Below are positions 16,872 through 28,811 of a stretch of 38,076 nucleotides of DNA, in pieces. The stretch is from positions 1 through 38,076 of the forward strand of contig MWBI01000172.1 of the NCBI GenBank assembly GCA_002068945.1, given 5' to 3'. Below the pieces are notes generated by a model. It was not told where the DNA came from. It made no database searches and saw only the letters and a program-made list of their open reading frames with translations. The first letter of the stretch is position 1, and the number at the start of each line of letters is the position of its first letter. The stretch is from Candidatus Omnitrophica bacterium ADurb.Bin314 (lineage in GTDB: Bacteria > Omnitrophota > Omnitrophia > Omnitrophales > Aquincolibacteriaceae). A program made the position numbers and the translations under genes.

Positions 16872-19800
16872 ATGATGCCTTTGATCAAGAGGAAGAGCTT
16901 CGCCAAGATCCGGGATACGATGGAACTTCCGAACCTGGTCGCGATCCAGATCAGGTCCTATGAGGAATTCCTGCAAACGAATCGTACGGGCAAGCGCCGC
17001 AAGCGCCAGGGGCTCGAGGCGGCGTTCGCGGATTGTTTCCCGATCGAAAGCTTCGACGGAACCTGTCGTCTTGAGTACGAGGGGTATGCGCTCGGGAAAC
17101 CGAAGTATTCCATCCCCGAGTGTCAGAAGCGCGGGATGACCTACGCCGCGCCGTTGAAGGTGAAGCTCCGTCTTGTCCGGAAGGGTGTTGCCAAGGAGCA
17201 GGAAGTTTATATCGGCGAATTGCCGCTGATGACCGATACCGGCACCTTCATTATCAATGGCGCCGAACGTGTGATCGTTAGCCAGCTCCACCGCTCTCCG
17301 GGCGCCTCCCTGGAAGAAGCGGTTCATCCGAGCGGCAAGCGTATCTACTCGGTCCGGATCATTCCCTATCGTGGCGCATGGCTTGAGTTCGAGTCCGATG
17401 TCAATGACATCCTGTATGCCTACATCGACCGTCGCCGCAAGATTCTCGCGACGGTGCTTTTGCGTGCGCTCGGTTATTCATCGACCTTCGACATCTTTCA
17501 GGAGCTCTATCCCGTCGAAAAGATTCGCGGCTTCGAGCGTTCCAGGATCAGGGAAGTCGAAGGCGAGTTCCTCGCGGAGGATATTCTCCACCCGCAGTCC
17601 AAAGAGCCGATCCTTCTGGCAGCTTCCAGGCTGACGAAAGAGAATATCGACGTTCTTCTCGCGAACAATATCACGTCCTTTTCGATCGCGCGCGTTACGC
17701 AGGATGACCTCTGCCTGATCAATACGCTCGAGCGCGATCCGTATCGCAACTCACTTGACGCGCAGATGGCCATCTATCGTCGTATCCGTCCCGGCGATCC
17801 GCCGACGGAAGCGAGCGCCAAGGATCTCATCCAGAAACTTTTCTTCGATCAACAGCGTTACGATCTGGGTGTTGTCGGGCGGTTCATGCTCAACAAAAAA
17901 CTCGGCGTCGAGCCGAACATGAAACAGACGACACTTCAGCGTGAGGACGTGATCCGTGTGGTTGGCATGCTCCTCAAGCTCCGGGCCGGCGATGTTCATA
18001 AGGACGATATCGACCATCTCGGGAACCGCCGCGTGCGCTCGGTGGGCGAGCTCCTGCAGAACCAGTTCCGCGTCGGTCTTGCCCGCATGAAACGTTCTTG
18101 CGTGGAGCGTATGTCGATCTATGATCTTGACGCCGCGATGCCCCACAACCTTATCAACCCGAAGCTGATTTCGGCCGCGATCAAGGAGTTCTTCGGCCGC
18201 AGCCAGCTGTCGCAGTTTATGGACCAGACAAACCCGCTGGCGGAACTCACGCACAAACGCCGCCTCTCGGCCCTCGGCCCGGGCGGTCTTTCCCGCGAGC
18301 GCGCCGGCTTTGAGGTTCGTGACGTCCACCCGTCCCATTACGGGCGCGTTTGTCCGATCGAAACTCCGGAAGGCCCGAACATCGGTCTCATTGCGTCGCT
18401 CAGTACGTTCGCGCGCGTCAATGGTATCGGCCTTCTCGAAAGTCCTTACCGTAAGGTGACGAACGGTCGAGTCACAGAAAAGATCGATTACCTCACGGCG
18501 GACGAAGAGGATAAATACGTGATCGCGCAGGCGAACGCTCCGGTGGATTCCAGCGGAAAGTTCCAGAGCGACATGATCTCCTGCCGTTTTCGCGGTGATT
18601 TTCCAAAAAAGAAGCCGGAAGAGATTGATTATATGGACGTGTCGCCCCGTCAGCTCGTGTCTGTGGCGGCGGCACTGATTCCGTTCCTCGAAAACGATGA
18701 CGCGAACCGCGCTCTTATGGGTTCGAATATGCAACGTCAGGCCGTCCCGCTCCTTACCACCGAAGCGCCGTTAGTCGGCACCGGGATGGAGCGTTATGTG
18801 GCGGTCGATTCCGGTGCCGTGTTGGCCGCGAAGTCAAAGGGAACCGTCAAGGCCGTGTCGTCGGAAGAGATCGTGATCGATGATTTCGTGTACAAGCTCA
18901 AGAAGTTCAAGCGTTCCAACGCCGGGACCTGCATCAACCAGAGGCCTCTCGTCAGAGTCGGCGACAAGGTGAAGCGCGGCGACCTCATTGCGGACGGCGC
19001 CGGCACGCAGGGCGGCGATCTCGCGCTCGGGCGAAACGTGCTCGTAGCCTTCATGCCGTGGCGCGGCTACAACTTCGAGGACGCGATTATCGTCAACGAG
19101 CGTCTTTGCAAGGATGATGTCTATACGTCGCTGCACATCGAGGAATTCGAGATCGAAGCCCGCGATACGAAGCTCGGCAACGAAGAGATCACGCGAGACA
19201 TCCCGAACGTCAGCGAAGAGTCTCTCAAGGACCTCGACAAGGAAGGTGTTGTTTGCATCGGTGCGGAAGTGAAGCCGGGCGATCTGCTTGTCGGCAAGAT
19301 CACGCCGAAATCGGAGATCGAGCTTTCCCCTGAAGAAAAACTTCTCCGGGCGATTTTCGGTGAAAAGGCCGGAGATGTTCGCGACGCTTCTCTCACCGTG
19401 CCCCCGGGCGTCGAAGGGGTGGTTGTCGACGTCAAAGTGTTCGCCCGCAAGGAATCCGCGGCAAAGACCAAGGAAGAACGCCGTCAGGAGAACAAGGATA
19501 TCAATGAGATCAAGGAGCGATACAACGACCGCATCGACCTTCTCAAGCGCGAGCGGTTGCACCGCGTTTCCGACATGGTCATCGGCAAGAAGCTCTCCGA
19601 GGATCTTCTCGACGATATTCTTGGAGAAGTGCTGATCAAGGCCGGGCACTTGATCTCGAAAGGCGATCTCAAGAAACTCGAGACCTGCGACTGGGATTCG
19701 CTTCGTATCGACGATGATCCGGACCTCGAAGAGAACATCAAGAAGATCGCCCGTGTTTGGGGCGACGAGATTGACGAGCTTGTGGCCGAACGGACCCGCG

Positions 19801-20651
19801 AGATCGATCGCGTGAAAAAAGGCGACGAACTTCCCCCCGGCGTCATCAAGAAAGTGGTCGTTTATGTCTGCTCGAAACGCAAGATTTCGGTCGGCGACAA
19901 AATGGCCGGGCGTCACGGGAACAAGGGTGTCATCGCGCAAATCCTTCCGGAAGAAGATATGCCGTTTCTCCAGGACGGGACTCCGATCGATATCATCCTG
20001 AATCCGCTCGGTGTTCCGTCGCGTATGAACGTCGGTCAGATTCTCGAAACCCATCTCGGATGGGCGGCCAAGGCTCTTGGTCTTCATGTGGAAACGCCCG
20101 TCTTCAGCGGCGCGACCGAAGCCGAGGTCAAGGCGATGATGAAAGAAGCCAATCTTCCGGATGATGGCAAGGTGACGCTGATCGATGGTCGTACCGGCGA
20201 TCCGTTCGATAACAAGACGACCGTTGGCTATATCTACATGCTGAAGCTCGCGCACCTCGCGGATGACAAGATTCACGCGCGTTCGATCGGTCCGTACTCG
20301 CTCGTTACGCAGCAGCCTCTCGGCGGCAAGGCGCAGTTTGGCGGCCAGCGTTTCGGTGAAATGGAAGTGTGGGCCCTTGAGGCCTACGGCGCGGCTTTCA
20401 CGCTCCAGGAACTCCTGACCGTGAAATCCGACGATGTTGTCGGTCGCACGCGTGTCTACGAAGCCATCGTGAAAGGTGAACCCGCGCTTCACGCGGGAAC
20501 GCCCGAATCCTTTAACGTTCTCGTGAAGGAACTGCAGGCGCTCGGTCTTGACATCGCTCCGGAACGTGCCAGCGGTGCCAAGCTTCCGACGCTCGATGCC
20601 AAATCCGCGTTAGAGTCCCATGATGAGGCGAAGGAGAAGCTCAGGGTATGA
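16872..20651 (+). CDS. rpoB: DNA-directed RNA polymerase beta subunit
   Basis: A 1259-residue catalytic-core subunit. The rifampicin pocket, around residues 440-470, reads [20 protein letters not shown] and LSALGPGG, with the Asp, His and Ser positions linked to resistance unchanged. The active-site region [12 protein letters not shown] is near 1010, and the C-terminal clamp part [18 protein letters not shown] near 1156. A charged insertion (about 855-1000) rich in Glu/Lys precedes the active-site region. AAGGAGG at 16854-16860 precedes two adjacent ATGs (16872 and 16875); either may start. The stop overlaps the rpoC start by 4 bp. Confidence 0.99.
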   Translation: MMPLIKRKSFAKIRDTMELPNLVAIQIRSYEEFLQTNRTGKRRKRQGLEAAFADCFPIESFDGTCRLEYEGYALGKPKYSIPECQKRGMTYAAPLKVKLRLVRKGVAKEQEVYIGELPLMTDTGTFIINGAERVIVSQLHRSPGASLEEAVHPSGKRIYSVRIIPYRGAWLEFESDVNDILYAYIDRRRKILATVLLRALGYSSTFDIFQELYPVEKIRGFERSRIREVEGEFLAEDILHPQSKEPILLAASRLTKENIDVLLANNITSFSIARVTQDDLCLINTLERDPYRNSLDAQMAIYRRIRPGDPPTEASAKDLIQKLFFDQQRYDLGVVGRFMLNKKLGVEPNMKQTTLQREDVIRVVGMLLKLRAGDVHKDDIDHLGNRRVRSVGELLQNQFRVGLARMKRSCVERMSIYDLDAAMPHNLINPKLISAAIKEFFGRSQLSQFMDQTNPLAELTHKRRLSALGPGGLSRERAGFEVRDVHPSHYGRVCPIETPEGPNIGLIASLSTFARVNGIGLLESPYRKVTNGRVTEKIDYLTADEEDKYVIAQANAPVDSSGKFQSDMISCRFRGDFPKKKPEEIDYMDVSPRQLVSVAAALIPFLENDDANRALMGSNMQRQAVPLLTTEAPLVGTGMERYVAVDSGAVLAAKSKGTVKAVSSEEIVIDDFVYKLKKFKRSNAGTCINQRPLVRVGDKVKRGDLIADGAGTQGGDLALGRNVLVAFMPWRGYNFEDAIIVNERLCKDDVYTSLHIEEFEIEARDTKLGNEEITRDIPNVSEESLKDLDKEGVVCIGAEVKPGDLLVGKITPKSEIELSPEEKLLRAIFGEKAGDVRDASLTVPPGVEGVVVDVKVFARKESAAKTKEERRQENKDINEIKERYNDRIDLLKRERLHRVSDMVIGKKLSEDLLDDILGEVLIKAGHLISKGDLKKLETCDWDSLRIDDDPDLEENIKKIARVWGDEIDELVAERTREIDRVKKGDELPPGVIKKVVVYVCSKRKISVGDKMAGRHGNKGVIAQILPEEDMPFLQDGTPIDIILNPLGVPSRMNVGQILETHLGWAAKALGLHVETPVFSGATEAEVKAMMKEANLPDDGKVTLIDGRTGDPFDNKTTVGYIYMLKLAHLADDKIHARSIGPYSLVTQQPLGGKAQFGGQRFGEMEVWALEAYGAAFTLQELLTVKSDDVVGRTRVYEAIVKGEPALHAGTPESFNVLVKELQALGLDIAPERASGAKLPTLDAKSALESHDEAKEKLRV

Positions 20652-23600
20652 ACTATAATGTCAATATGTTCGATTCAGTCGCAATCCGCATCGCCGCTCC
20701 CGAAGTCATCCGCAAATGGTCGAAGGGGGAGGTCAGGAAGCCGGAAACGATCAATTACCGGACCCTGAAACCGGAAAAAGACGGACTTTTCTGCGAAAAG
20801 ATCTTTGGTCCCACGAAGGACTATGAGTGCGCTTGCGGCAAGTACAAGCGTATCAAGCACAAAGGGATCGTTTGCGACCGTTGTAGTGTTGAGGTTACGC
20901 AGGCGCGTGTTCGTCGCGAGCGCATGGGACATATCGATCTCGTGACGCCCGTCTCTCATATCTGGTTTTTCAAAACCATGCCGTCCCGTATCGGGAACCT
21001 CCTCGACCTGAGCGTCCGTGCTCTTGAGAAGGTCCTCTATTATGAAGAGTACATCGTCATCGATCCGAAGCAGACGCCGCTCAAGGCGCGTCAGCTCCTG
21101 ACCGAGGAAGAGTACCACAAGGCCCAGGAGCAGTACGGGCTCGACGCGTTCGACGCCATGATGGGCGCCGAAGCCATCCAGAAGCTCCTGTCCGGGATCG
21201 ACCTCGATAAGCTTACGCAAAAATATCAGCGCCAGGTCAAGGCCTCCAAGTCCAAGCAGTCCCGTGCGCGGTCCGTCAAGACCCTCAAGATCGTCGAGGC
21301 ATTCCGCAAGTCGGGGAACCGCCCCGAGTGGATGATTATGAAAGTCATTCCGGTCATTCCGCCGGATCTTCGGCCTCTTGTTGCCCTGGACGGCGGCCGT
21401 TTCGCGACGAGCGATCTGAACGACCTTTACCGCCGCGTTATCAATCGCAACAACCGTCTCCGCAAGCTTCTGGATCTCAAGGCTCCGGATGTCATCATCC
21501 GTAATGAGAAGCGCATGCTTCAGGAAGCCGTGGATGCCCTTTTTGACAACGGCCGTCATGGTCGGCCGGTGCTCGGCGCCGGCAACCGCCCGCTAAAGTC
21601 CCTGAGCGACATGCTCAAGGGCAAGCAGGGCCGTTTCCGCCAGAACCTTCTCGGGAAACGCGTGGATTATTCGGGACGTTCCGTCATTGTCATCGGTCCC
21701 GATCTCAAGCTCCACCAGTGCGGACTTCCGAAGAAGATGGCCCTCGAGCTTTTCGAACCGTTCATCATTCGCAAGCTCAAGGAGCGCGGGCATGTGCACA
21801 CGATCCGTTCCGCCAAGAAGATGGTCGAGCGCGTGCAGCCCGAAGTCTGGGATATTTTGGAAGAGGTCATTCATGAGCATCCGGTCATGCTCAACCGCGC
21901 CCCGACGCTTCACCGCCTCGGTATCCAGGCGTTCGAGCCGATGCTGATCGAGGGTAACGCGATCCGCATCCACCCGCTCGTTTGTACGGCGTTCAATGCC
22001 GACTTCGACGGCGACCAGATGGCCGTTCACGTGCCGCTTTCGATGGAAGCGCTCATGGAAGCGCGCATCCTCATGCTTTCGGCAAACAACATCTTCTCTC
22101 CCGCGAGCGGCAACCCGATCATGACCCCGACGCAGGATATCGTGCTCGGAATCTACTACCTCACCAAGATGCGTGAAGGCGCGAAGGGCGAGGGGCTCGT
22201 GTTCAGCAATTTCCAGGAAGCGTTCCTCGCTTATCAGGATGGGCAGATTCACAAGCACGCGAAGTGCAAGGTGCGGCTTGTGGACGGCAAGATCGTTGAC
22301 ACGACGATGGGCCGGATCATCCTGAACGAGACCCTCCCGGAGGGCTTCCGGTATGTCAATGAGGTGGTTAGCAAGGGGAAGCTCTCGAAGATCATCGCGG
22401 ATTGTTACGCGCAGTTCGGTCACGCGGTCGTGGTTGACCTTCTCGATCGGTTGAAGTCCCTCGGATTTGAAGCGGCCACAAGCGGTGGCATCTCGATCGG
22501 GATCGATGACATCCGGATCCCCGAGAAGAAAGAGGATATCCTTGTTGAAGCGCGCAAGGAAGTGAAGTCGATCGAGAGCCAGTACAAGCAGGGTATCATC
22601 ACGGATGGTGAGCGCAAGAACAAGATCATCGATATCTGGACCCACGCGACAGACCGCGTGTCGGATATCATGTTTGAAGAGCTCGATCAGTTTAACCCGG
22701 TCTTTATGATGGCCGATTCCGGCGCCCGCGGATCCAAACAGCAGATCCGTCAGCTTGCCGGTATGCGCGGTCTTATGGCGAAGCCGTCGGGCGAGATCAT
22801 TGAAAGCCCGATCACGGCGAATTTCCGTGAAGGGTTGACCGTGCTCGACTACTTCATCTCGACCCACGGCGCCCGTAAGGGTCTGGCTGATACCGCTCTC
22901 AAGACCGCCGACTCCGGTTACCTCACGCGGCGTCTTGTGGACGTTGCGCAGGACGTGATCGTTTCGATGGATGACTGCGGTACGCTGAAGGGCATCATCA
23001 TGGAGCCGGTCTACGAAGGGGAAGATATCATCGTTCCCCTTTCCGACAGAATCCTTGGCCGCGTGGCCCTCGATAACGTTGTCGATGTCATTACGGACCA
23101 GGTTATCGTGAGGTCGGGCGAGATCATCGACGAAACGATCGTCACGAAAATTGATGAGGCCGGGATCGAGAAGATTCGCGTCCGGTCCGTGCTCTGTTGC
23201 GAAGCTCCGAAAGGGATTTGCGCGAAATGCTACGGTCGTGACCTCGCGACGCGTAAACTTGTCGAGATCGGGACCGCCGCCGGCATTATTGCGGCGCAGT
23301 CAATCGGTGAGCCCGGAACCCAGCTGACGATGCGTACGTTCCATATCGGCGGTACGGCGTCGCGTGTCATCGAGCAGTCCTATTACAAGTCCCGCAACGA
23401 GGGGGTCCTGCAGTACCACAGCCTGAAGACCGTTGTCACAAAGACGGACGAGATCGTGGTGCTCAATCGCAACGGTCAGCTCTCGATCCATGATCCCACG
23501 GGCCGCGAGCTTGAACGTTATACCGTCCCGATCGGCGCCATCATCTATCATAAGGATGGCGACATGGTCAAAAAGGGCGCGATTTTCGTGAAGTGGGACC

Positions 23601-24694
23601 CGTACAAGGTTCCGATTCTTACCGAGGTCTCGGGTCGCGTGCGTTTTGAGGACATCATAGCCGATGTCACGATGAACGAGGAAGTGGATGCCACGACCGG
23701 GATGGTCGAACGCGTGATCATCGATCACAAGGAAGAAGAGTACCACCCGCAGTTGCTCGTGGTCGGCGCGAACGACGAGATTCTTGCGTTCTATCCGATC
23801 CCGATCGATGCTCATATCGTTGTGAAGGACGGTCAGGAAATCACCGGCGGTACCTTGCTGGCGAAAACGCCCCGTATGATCGCGAAGACCCGCGACATCA
23901 CCGGCGGTCTTCCGCGTGTGGCCGAACTGTTCGAGGCCCGCAAACCGAAGAATCCCGCCATCATTTCCGAGATCGACGGCGTGATCGAATTCGGCGAGAG
24001 CGTGAAGGGGCAGCGCAAGATTATCGTCAAGAGTCCATCGGGAATGGCGAAGGAATATCTCATCCCGCACGGAAAGCACCTGAACGTCTACAAGGGTGAC
24101 AAGGTCCTCGCGGGCCAACAGCTCGTGGACGGTCCGGTCGTTCCGCAGGACATTCTCCGGGTTTCCGGCGAACGCAGTCTTCAGGCTTACCTCGTCGGCG
24201 AAGTGCAGGAAGTCTATCGTCTACAGGGTGTGAAGCTGAACGACAAACACGTCGAGGTGATTGTCCGGCAGATGCTTCGCAAGGTCCGCATCGAAGAGCC
24301 GGGCGACACGGATTTCCTCGTCGGCTCCCACGTCGAAAAACTCAAGTTCGCGGAAGAGAACGCCAAGATGCTGAAGAAGGGCAAGAAGCCGGCCATCGGC
24401 ACGCCCATCCTTCTCGGGATCACGAAGGCGTCCCTCACGACCGACAGCTTCATCTCGGCGGCGAGCTTCCAGGAAACGACGCGTGTTCTCACGGAAGCCG
24501 CGTCCGCAGGGAAGCGCGACTTCCTGCAGGGACTCAAGGAGAACGTGATCATGGGGCATCTGATCCCCGCGGGCACCGGTTTCAAGGCCCATCAGAACAT
24601 CGAGATCGAAAAAGACCTGACCGATGTTCTTCCGGATCCGGAAGCCCTGAAGGCGAAAGCCGTTGAAGAGACAGCCTCAAAGGAGAAGGAATAA
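20648..24694 (+). CDS. rpoC: DNA-directed RNA polymerase beta' subunit
   Basis: A 1348-residue catalytic subunit. The N-terminal zinc finger has CACG and CDRC at about 60-80. The catalytic motif [16 protein letters not shown], whose three Asp residues bind Mg, is near 450. The second zinc site is formed by the Cys in DDCGTLKG (about 777) and those in [14 protein letters not shown] (about 851-865), followed by [20 protein letters not shown] of the bridge/trigger region. The end [15 protein letters not shown] is the omega-contacting part. It is translationally coupled to rpoB (ATGA) and shares one base with the rpsL start. Confidence 0.99.
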   Translation: MNYNVNMFDSVAIRIAAPEVIRKWSKGEVRKPETINYRTLKPEKDGLFCEKIFGPTKDYECACGKYKRIKHKGIVCDRCSVEVTQARVRRERMGHIDLVTPVSHIWFFKTMPSRIGNLLDLSVRALEKVLYYEEYIVIDPKQTPLKARQLLTEEEYHKAQEQYGLDAFDAMMGAEAIQKLLSGIDLDKLTQKYQRQVKASKSKQSRARSVKTLKIVEAFRKSGNRPEWMIMKVIPVIPPDLRPLVALDGGRFATSDLNDLYRRVINRNNRLRKLLDLKAPDVIIRNEKRMLQEAVDALFDNGRHGRPVLGAGNRPLKSLSDMLKGKQGRFRQNLLGKRVDYSGRSVIVIGPDLKLHQCGLPKKMALELFEPFIIRKLKERGHVHTIRSAKKMVERVQPEVWDILEEVIHEHPVMLNRAPTLHRLGIQAFEPMLIEGNAIRIHPLVCTAFNADFDGDQMAVHVPLSMEALMEARILMLSANNIFSPASGNPIMTPTQDIVLGIYYLTKMREGAKGEGLVFSNFQEAFLAYQDGQIHKHAKCKVRLVDGKIVDTTMGRIILNETLPEGFRYVNEVVSKGKLSKIIADCYAQFGHAVVVDLLDRLKSLGFEAATSGGISIGIDDIRIPEKKEDILVEARKEVKSIESQYKQGIITDGERKNKIIDIWTHATDRVSDIMFEELDQFNPVFMMADSGARGSKQQIRQLAGMRGLMAKPSGEIIESPITANFREGLTVLDYFISTHGARKGLADTALKTADSGYLTRRLVDVAQDVIVSMDDCGTLKGIIMEPVYEGEDIIVPLSDRILGRVALDNVVDVITDQVIVRSGEIIDETIVTKIDEAGIEKIRVRSVLCCEAPKGICAKCYGRDLATRKLVEIGTAAGIIAAQSIGEPGTQLTMRTFHIGGTASRVIEQSYYKSRNEGVLQYHSLKTVVTKTDEIVVLNRNGQLSIHDPTGRELERYTVPIGAIIYHKDGDMVKKGAIFVKWDPYKVPILTEVSGRVRFEDIIADVTMNEEVDATTGMVERVIIDHKEEEYHPQLLVVGANDEILAFYPIPIDAHIVVKDGQEITGGTLLAKTPRMIAKTRDITGGLPRVAELFEARKPKNPAIISEIDGVIEFGESVKGQRKIIVKSPSGMAKEYLIPHGKHLNVYKGDKVLAGQQLVDGPVVPQDILRVSGERSLQAYLVGEVQEVYRLQGVKLNDKHVEVIVRQMLRKVRIEEPGDTDFLVGSHVEKLKFAEENAKMLKKGKKPAIGTPILLGITKASLTTDSFISAASFQETTRVLTEAASAGKRDFLQGLKENVIMGHLIPAGTGFKAHQNIEIEKDLTDVLPDPEALKAKAVEETASKEKE

Positions 24695-25089
24695 TGGCAC
24701 CGACTATCAATCAGCTCATCAAGTACGGCAGACGCCGTTTTCAATCGAAGTCCAAATCACCGGCGTTGCACAACGCTCCGTTTCGCAAAGGCGTCTGCCT
24801 GATCGTCCGTACGCAGACCCCCAAGAAGCCGAACTCGGCGCTTCGCAAGATTGCCCGTGTCCGTCTCACGAACGGGGAAGAAGTCTCGGCCTATATCCCG
24901 GGCGTCGGACACAATCTGCAGGAACACTCAATCGTGCTCGTTCGCGGCGGCCGCGTCAAGGACCTTCCCGGCGTCCGCTATCACATCGTTCGCGGTAAAC
25001 TCGACACCTCCGGGGTCGCGGACCGCACTAAATCACGCTCCAAGTACGGGGCCAAAACACCCAAGCAGAAGGATGCAAAGGCAGCATGA
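24694..25089 (+). CDS. rpsL: Ribosomal protein S12 (uS12)
   Basis: A 131-residue 30S decoding-centre protein. The accuracy loops [10 protein letters not shown] and [12 protein letters not shown] are wild type, so no streptomycin-resistance change is seen. [13 protein letters not shown] carries APF where E. coli has CPQ; the same variant is known from Thermus. A Lys/Ala tail ([10 protein letters not shown]) extends the C-terminus. The TAATG junction shares one base with the rpoC stop, and the end overlaps rpsG (ATGA), so the rif and str clusters are physically fused. Confidence 0.97.
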   Translation: MAPTINQLIKYGRRRFQSKSKSPALHNAPFRKGVCLIVRTQTPKKPNSALRKIARVRLTNGEEVSAYIPGVGHNLQEHSIVLVRGGRVKDLPGVRYHIVRGKLDTSGVADRTKSRSKYGAKTPKQKDAKAA

Positions 25090-25553
25090 GAAGGCGTCGC
25101 GCAGCAAAAAGAAGGATTGATCCGGACCCGCGGTTTAACGATCTTCTGGTCGCAAAGCTCATTAACATTGTGATGGAGTGCGGGAAGAAGTCGATCGCCG
25201 AAAAGATCGTCTATCAGGCTTTCGATATTATCAGGGAAAAAACCGGAAAAGAACCACTTGAAGTTTTCCATCAATCTATGGATAATATCCGGCCCCTTTT
25301 GGAAACGAAGTCCCGCCGAGTCGGTGGGGCAACCTACCAGGTGCCGGTCAGTGTTCCGGAAGAGCGCGGTAATTCACTCGCGCTTCGTTGGATCCGGGGC
25401 TATTCCCGCGAGAGGAAGGGGAAACCCATGCACGAGAAACTCGCGCAGGAATTGATCGACGGCTACAACAAGACCGGCGCATCGATCAAGAAGAAAGAAG
25501 ACGTTCATAAAATGGCGGAGTCCAACAGAGCGTTCGCTCATTATCGCTGGTAA
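25086..25553 (+). CDS. rpsG: Ribosomal protein S7 (uS7)
   Basis: A 155-residue 30S head assembly protein. The family pattern is clear: [20 protein letters not shown], then LIEVF-like [20 protein letters not shown] and [14 protein letters not shown], and the closing [15 protein letters not shown]. Length is standard. It overlaps rpsL by 4 bp. An 81-bp spacer with 7-bp-period repeats separates it from fusA; in E. coli this intercistronic region is the S7 repressor site, but no similar fold is obvious here. Confidence 0.98.
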   Translation: MRRRRAAKRRIDPDPRFNDLLVAKLINIVMECGKKSIAEKIVYQAFDIIREKTGKEPLEVFHQSMDNIRPLLETKSRRVGGATYQVPVSVPEERGNSLALRWIRGYSRERKGKPMHEKLAQELIDGYNKTGASIKKKEDVHKMAESNRAFAHYRW

Positions 25554-25561
25554 TCATAACA

Positions 25562-25622
25562 GGGAGTCGGGAGTTTTTGGATCGGGGCAAGGGAGTTTTT
25601 CATAGCTCCGGGCTCATAGCTC
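25562..25622. repeat. Heptamer-period repeats in the rpsG-fusA spacer
   Basis: GGGAGTC (25562-25568) is followed directly by GGGAGTT (25569-25575), and GGGAGTTTTT recurs at 25591-25600. Then CATAGCT, CCGGGCT, CATAGCT lie in tandem at 25601-25621, again 7 bp each. The block fills most of the 81-bp spacer and resembles those of the atp operon in period and position after a stop codon. Confidence 0.65.
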
Positions 25623-25634
25623 AAAATTAAATTT

Positions 25635-27716
25635 ATGGCAGACGAAAAGAAGATTCATTATCCGCTGGAAAAGATCCGCAATATCGGAATTGCGGCGCAT
25701 ATTGATGCGGGCAAGACCACGACCTCGGAGCGTGTACTTTATTACACCGGCCGCACGTACAAGATCGGCGAAGTGCACGAGGGAACCGCGGTCATGGACT
25801 GGATGGAACAGGAACAGGAGCGCGGCATCACGATCACCTCAGCCGCGACGACGTGTTTCTGGAGGGACTGCCGTATCAATCTGATCGACACCCCCGGACA
25901 CGTGGACTTCACGATCGAGGTCGAGCGTTCTCTGCGCGTTCTTGACGGTTGCGTCGCGGTGTTTGGCGCCGTGGAAGGTGTCGAGCCTCAGTCCGAGACG
26001 GTGTGGCGTCAAGCCGATCGCTACAATGTTCCCCGCATTGCTTACATTAACAAGATGGACCGGACTGGCGCGGAATTCGAGAAGAACGTCCAGCAGATGC
26101 GTGACCAGCTCGGCGCGAACGCGGTGCCGATCCAGCATCCGCTCGGGCGCGAAGAGCACTTTAAGGGTGTTGTCGATCTTGTGGAAATGAAGGCTTACGT
26201 TTTCGACGATGATAGCCTCGGTGCGAAATTTCAAACGATTGATATTCCGGCCGAATACATGGATGTCTGCAAAAAGGCCCGCGAGTACATGATTGAAAAG
26301 GTGTCCGAATACGATGATCATCTGATGAACAAGTTCATCGAAGGTCAGGAACCCACCGTCGCCGAGATCAAGGCGGCGATCCGCAAGGGCACAATCAGCC
26401 TCAAGATGGCCCCCGTGATCGTGGGGTCATCGCTCAAGAATAAAGGCATCCAGCAGCTCCTCGACGCGGTCGTTGATTATCTTCCTTCGCCGAAGGATAT
26501 TCCTCCGGTGAAGGGTACCGATCCGAACACGGGCAACGAAGTCAGCCGCGAAGCGGACGACAAGGCGCCGCTCAGCTGCTACGCGTTCAAGATCGCGAGT
26601 GACAAGTTCGTTGGATCCCTGACCTATATCCGGGTTTATTCCGGGACGCTTTCCTCGTCCTCCTACATACATAACGTCCGCACCGGCAAGACGGAGCGTC
26701 TCGGTCGTCTTCTCCTTATGCATTCGAACAAGCGTGAAGAGATCAACGAGGTGGGCGCCGGCAATATCGTTGCCGCGGTGGGTCTCAAGGATGTGAAGAC
26801 CGGTGATTCCTATTGCGACGAAAATCATCCGATCCAGCTCGAGGCCATGTTTGTGCCCGAGCCGGTTATCTGGATGGCGATCGAGCCGAAGACGAAAGCG
26901 GACCGTGATAAATTGTCCGATGCGATCGGTAAGCTCGTGGCCGAAGACCCGACCTTTCGCGTCAAAACGGACCAGGAAACGGTTCAAACCCTGATTGGCG
27001 GCATGGGCGAGCTCCATTTGGACATCAAGGTCGATGTCCTGAAACGCGAATATGGCGTTCATGTGAATGTCGGGAAACCGCAAGTTGCCTACAAGGAAAC
27101 GATCCTCGGGATGGCGGAAGCGGAAGGGAAGTTCATCAAGCAGACCGGCGGTCGCGGCCAGTATGGGCATTGCTACCTCAAGGTCGAGGCCCTCGAACGC
27201 GGTAAAGGTATCGAGTTCGAGAGCAAGATTGTCGGCGGCGCGATTCCCCGCGAGTACATCCCGGCGGTGGAAGACGGCGTTATGGATGCCTGCACGAACG
27301 GTGTTCTGGCCGGCTATCCCGTGACGGACGTCAAGGCGACCGTTTTCGACGGCAGCTACCACGAGGTCGACTCTTCCGAGATCGCTTTTAAAATGGCCGG
27401 TATTTTTGCGTTCAAGGACGCGTTCAAGAACGCGAAGCCGATCCTTCTCGAGCCGATCATGCTGGTCGAGGTGCTCATGCCCGAAGAATACATGGGGGAT
27501 GTGATCGGCGATCTGAATTCCCGCCGCTGTGTCATTCAGGAGCTTAGTAATCGCGGACACCTCAAGTCTGTCCGCGGGCTCGTTCCGCTTGCCGAAATGT
27601 TCGGATATGCGACGGCTGTCCGTTCGCTCTCCCAGGGCCGCGCGACCTATACGATGGAGCCCAATACTTATCAAGAAGTGCCGCGTCAGATTGCGGAAAA
27701 GATCATCGCGGGGTAA
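25635..27716 (+). CDS. fusA: Elongation factor G
   Basis: A 693-residue translocation GTPase with five domains. G1 [10 protein letters not shown] is near residue 21, the canonical switch [15 protein letters not shown] follows, then DTPGHVDF and YINKMDRTG (near 136). Domain IV has [14 protein letters not shown] and [14 protein letters not shown]; domain V has [17 protein letters not shown] and [20 protein letters not shown]. In the domain V motif the usual RRG is RRC. There is no clear Shine-Dalgarno site before ATG 25635; the upstream spacer is repetitive. It is a main EF-G, with no truncation. Confidence 0.98.
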   Translation: MADEKKIHYPLEKIRNIGIAAHIDAGKTTTSERVLYYTGRTYKIGEVHEGTAVMDWMEQEQERGITITSAATTCFWRDCRINLIDTPGHVDFTIEVERSLRVLDGCVAVFGAVEGVEPQSETVWRQADRYNVPRIAYINKMDRTGAEFEKNVQQMRDQLGANAVPIQHPLGREEHFKGVVDLVEMKAYVFDDDSLGAKFQTIDIPAEYMDVCKKAREYMIEKVSEYDDHLMNKFIEGQEPTVAEIKAAIRKGTISLKMAPVIVGSSLKNKGIQQLLDAVVDYLPSPKDIPPVKGTDPNTGNEVSREADDKAPLSCYAFKIASDKFVGSLTYIRVYSGTLSSSSYIHNVRTGKTERLGRLLLMHSNKREEINEVGAGNIVAAVGLKDVKTGDSYCDENHPIQLEAMFVPEPVIWMAIEPKTKADRDKLSDAIGKLVAEDPTFRVKTDQETVQTLIGGMGELHLDIKVDVLKREYGVHVNVGKPQVAYKETILGMAEAEGKFIKQTGGRGQYGHCYLKVEALERGKGIEFESKIVGGAIPREYIPAVEDGVMDACTNGVLAGYPVTDVKATVFDGSYHEVDSSEIAFKMAGIFAFKDAFKNAKPILLEPIMLVEVLMPEEYMGDVIGDLNSRRCVIQELSNRGHLKSVRGLVPLAEMFGYATAVRSLSQGRATYTMEPNTYQEVPRQIAEKIIAG

Positions 27717-27722
27717 TCAATC

Positions 27723-28034
27723 ATGGCAGTGAAGGAAAAGATCCGTATCAAACTGAAAGCGTATGACCACCGGGTGCTGGATCAGTCGGTGCAGGAGATC
27801 GTGGCGACCGCGAAAAAAACAGGCGCCAAGGTTATCGGCCCGATACCGCTCCCGACGCATATCTGGAAGACGACCGTGCTCCGCGGTCCGACGATCGACA
27901 AAAAAGCGCGCGACCAGTTCGAGGTCCGCACGCATAAACGTCTTATTGAACTGGAAGAGCCCACGTCTCGCACCGTGGATGCTCTCATGAAACTTGACCT
28001 GCCCGCGGGCGTGGATGTCGAGATCAAGCTCTAA
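27723..28034 (+). CDS. rpsJ: Ribosomal protein S10 (uS10, NusE)
   Basis: A 103-residue 30S protein that also joins antitermination complexes with NusB and NusG. Blocks [37 protein letters not shown] and [21 protein letters not shown] are all typical. Length is exactly that of the E. coli protein. It begins only 6 bp after fusA: the tuf gene normally found here is absent, and there is no S10 leader in which L4 autoregulation could act as in E. coli. Confidence 0.98.
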   Translation: MAVKEKIRIKLKAYDHRVLDQSVQEIVATAKKTGAKVIGPIPLPTHIWKTTVLRGPTIDKKARDQFEVRTHKRLIELEEPTSRTVDALMKLDLPAGVDVEIKL

Positions 28035-28044
28035 GAGGAATCTT

Positions 28045-28782
28045 ATGTTAGGCCTTTTGGGAAAAAAAGTCGGAATGACGAGGATCTTTGACGAAGAGGG
28101 ACGCCAGGTTCCCGTGACGGTTCTGGAAGTGGGGCCGTGTTTCGTGACGGGGCTTCGGACGAAGGAAAAAAACGGTTATCAGGCGGTGCAGCTCGGGTTC
28201 GATGTTGTGAAAGAGCGCAGGCTCTCGAAGCCGAAGCTCGGCCTGACGAAGAAAGCGGCGCTTCCACCCCTCAATATCCAGAGGGAATTCCGCACAGACA
28301 GTCTTGAAAATCTTGCGGTCGGAAGCGAGGTCCGCGTGGACAATTTCGAAGCCGGTGAGTTCGTCGACGTGATCGGCACCTCGATCGGTAAGGGTTTTCA
28401 GGGTGTGGTGAAGCGTCTTGGCTATAAGGGCGGCGCGTCCCAGGGACATGGATCGATGTTCGGCCGCGCCCCGGGTGGCATCGGTTCCCAGGCCGGCGGT
28501 GCCGGGGCCCGCAAGAAGGTTCGCAAGGGGAAAGGACTTCCCGGACATTTGGGTAATGAGCGTGTCCATGTCGAGAATGTCAAAATTATGAAAGTCGACG
28601 GTGAGAACAATCTTCTCGTCGTGAAGGGCAGTATCCCGGGATCCGCGGGCGGCTATGTCGTCATCAAAACGGCTCTCAAGCGCGGCAAGAAGAATCCATG
28701 GAAGGTCAGCAATCAGAAGGAATCCCCGAAAGCTTCCTCTGAAACGTCCGCGAAACAGGAAACTCAAGAGGGCGCGAAGTAA
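28045..28782 (+). CDS. rplC: Ribosomal protein L3 (uL3)
   Basis: A 245-residue 50S protein, one of the early assembly proteins. It starts MLGLLGKKVGMTRIFDEEG and contains IGKGFQGVVKRLGYKGG and later KGKGLPGHLGNERV. The loop reaching the peptidyl-transferase centre reads APGGIGSQAGGAGARKK, differing from the E. coli GSIGQNQTPGKV, where PrmB methylates a Gln. A Ser/Lys/Glu-rich tail of about 25 residues extends the C-terminus. The ATG at 28045 has AGAGGAA upstream and is 10 bp after rpsJ; the longer frame to 27994 overlaps rpsJ. Confidence 0.97.
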   Translation: MLGLLGKKVGMTRIFDEEGRQVPVTVLEVGPCFVTGLRTKEKNGYQAVQLGFDVVKERRLSKPKLGLTKKAALPPLNIQREFRTDSLENLAVGSEVRVDNFEAGEFVDVIGTSIGKGFQGVVKRLGYKGGASQGHGSMFGRAPGGIGSQAGGAGARKKVRKGKGLPGHLGNERVHVENVKIMKVDGENNLLVVKGSIPGSAGGYVVIKTALKRGKKNPWKVSNQKESPKASSETSAKQETQEGAK

Positions 28783-28811
28783 GCGTCCGATCCGAAAGGC
28801 AGAATAAGACG

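Noticed and set aside
18834-20492. Long open frame on the minus strand (552 codons) opposite rpoB
   Set aside because: It mirrors rpoB's strong codon bias; the translation is Asp/His/Arg-rich low-complexity shadow sequence with no domain or ribosome site. Similar shadows lie opposite rpoC (21593-22867), fusA (26427-27674), tuf (12258-13331), atpD (5274-6227) and the acyltransferase gene (1897-2817).
24760-24820. S12 with APF where E. coli has CPQ
   Set aside because: At first it looked unusual, but Thermus S12 carries the same APFR(K/R)GVC segment and a similar Lys/Ala tail, so it is a known variant.
25554-25634. S7 autoregulatory site between rpsG and fusA
   Set aside because: In E. coli S7 acts at this kind of junction, but here the spacer is mostly heptamer repeats and I could not draw a matching fold.
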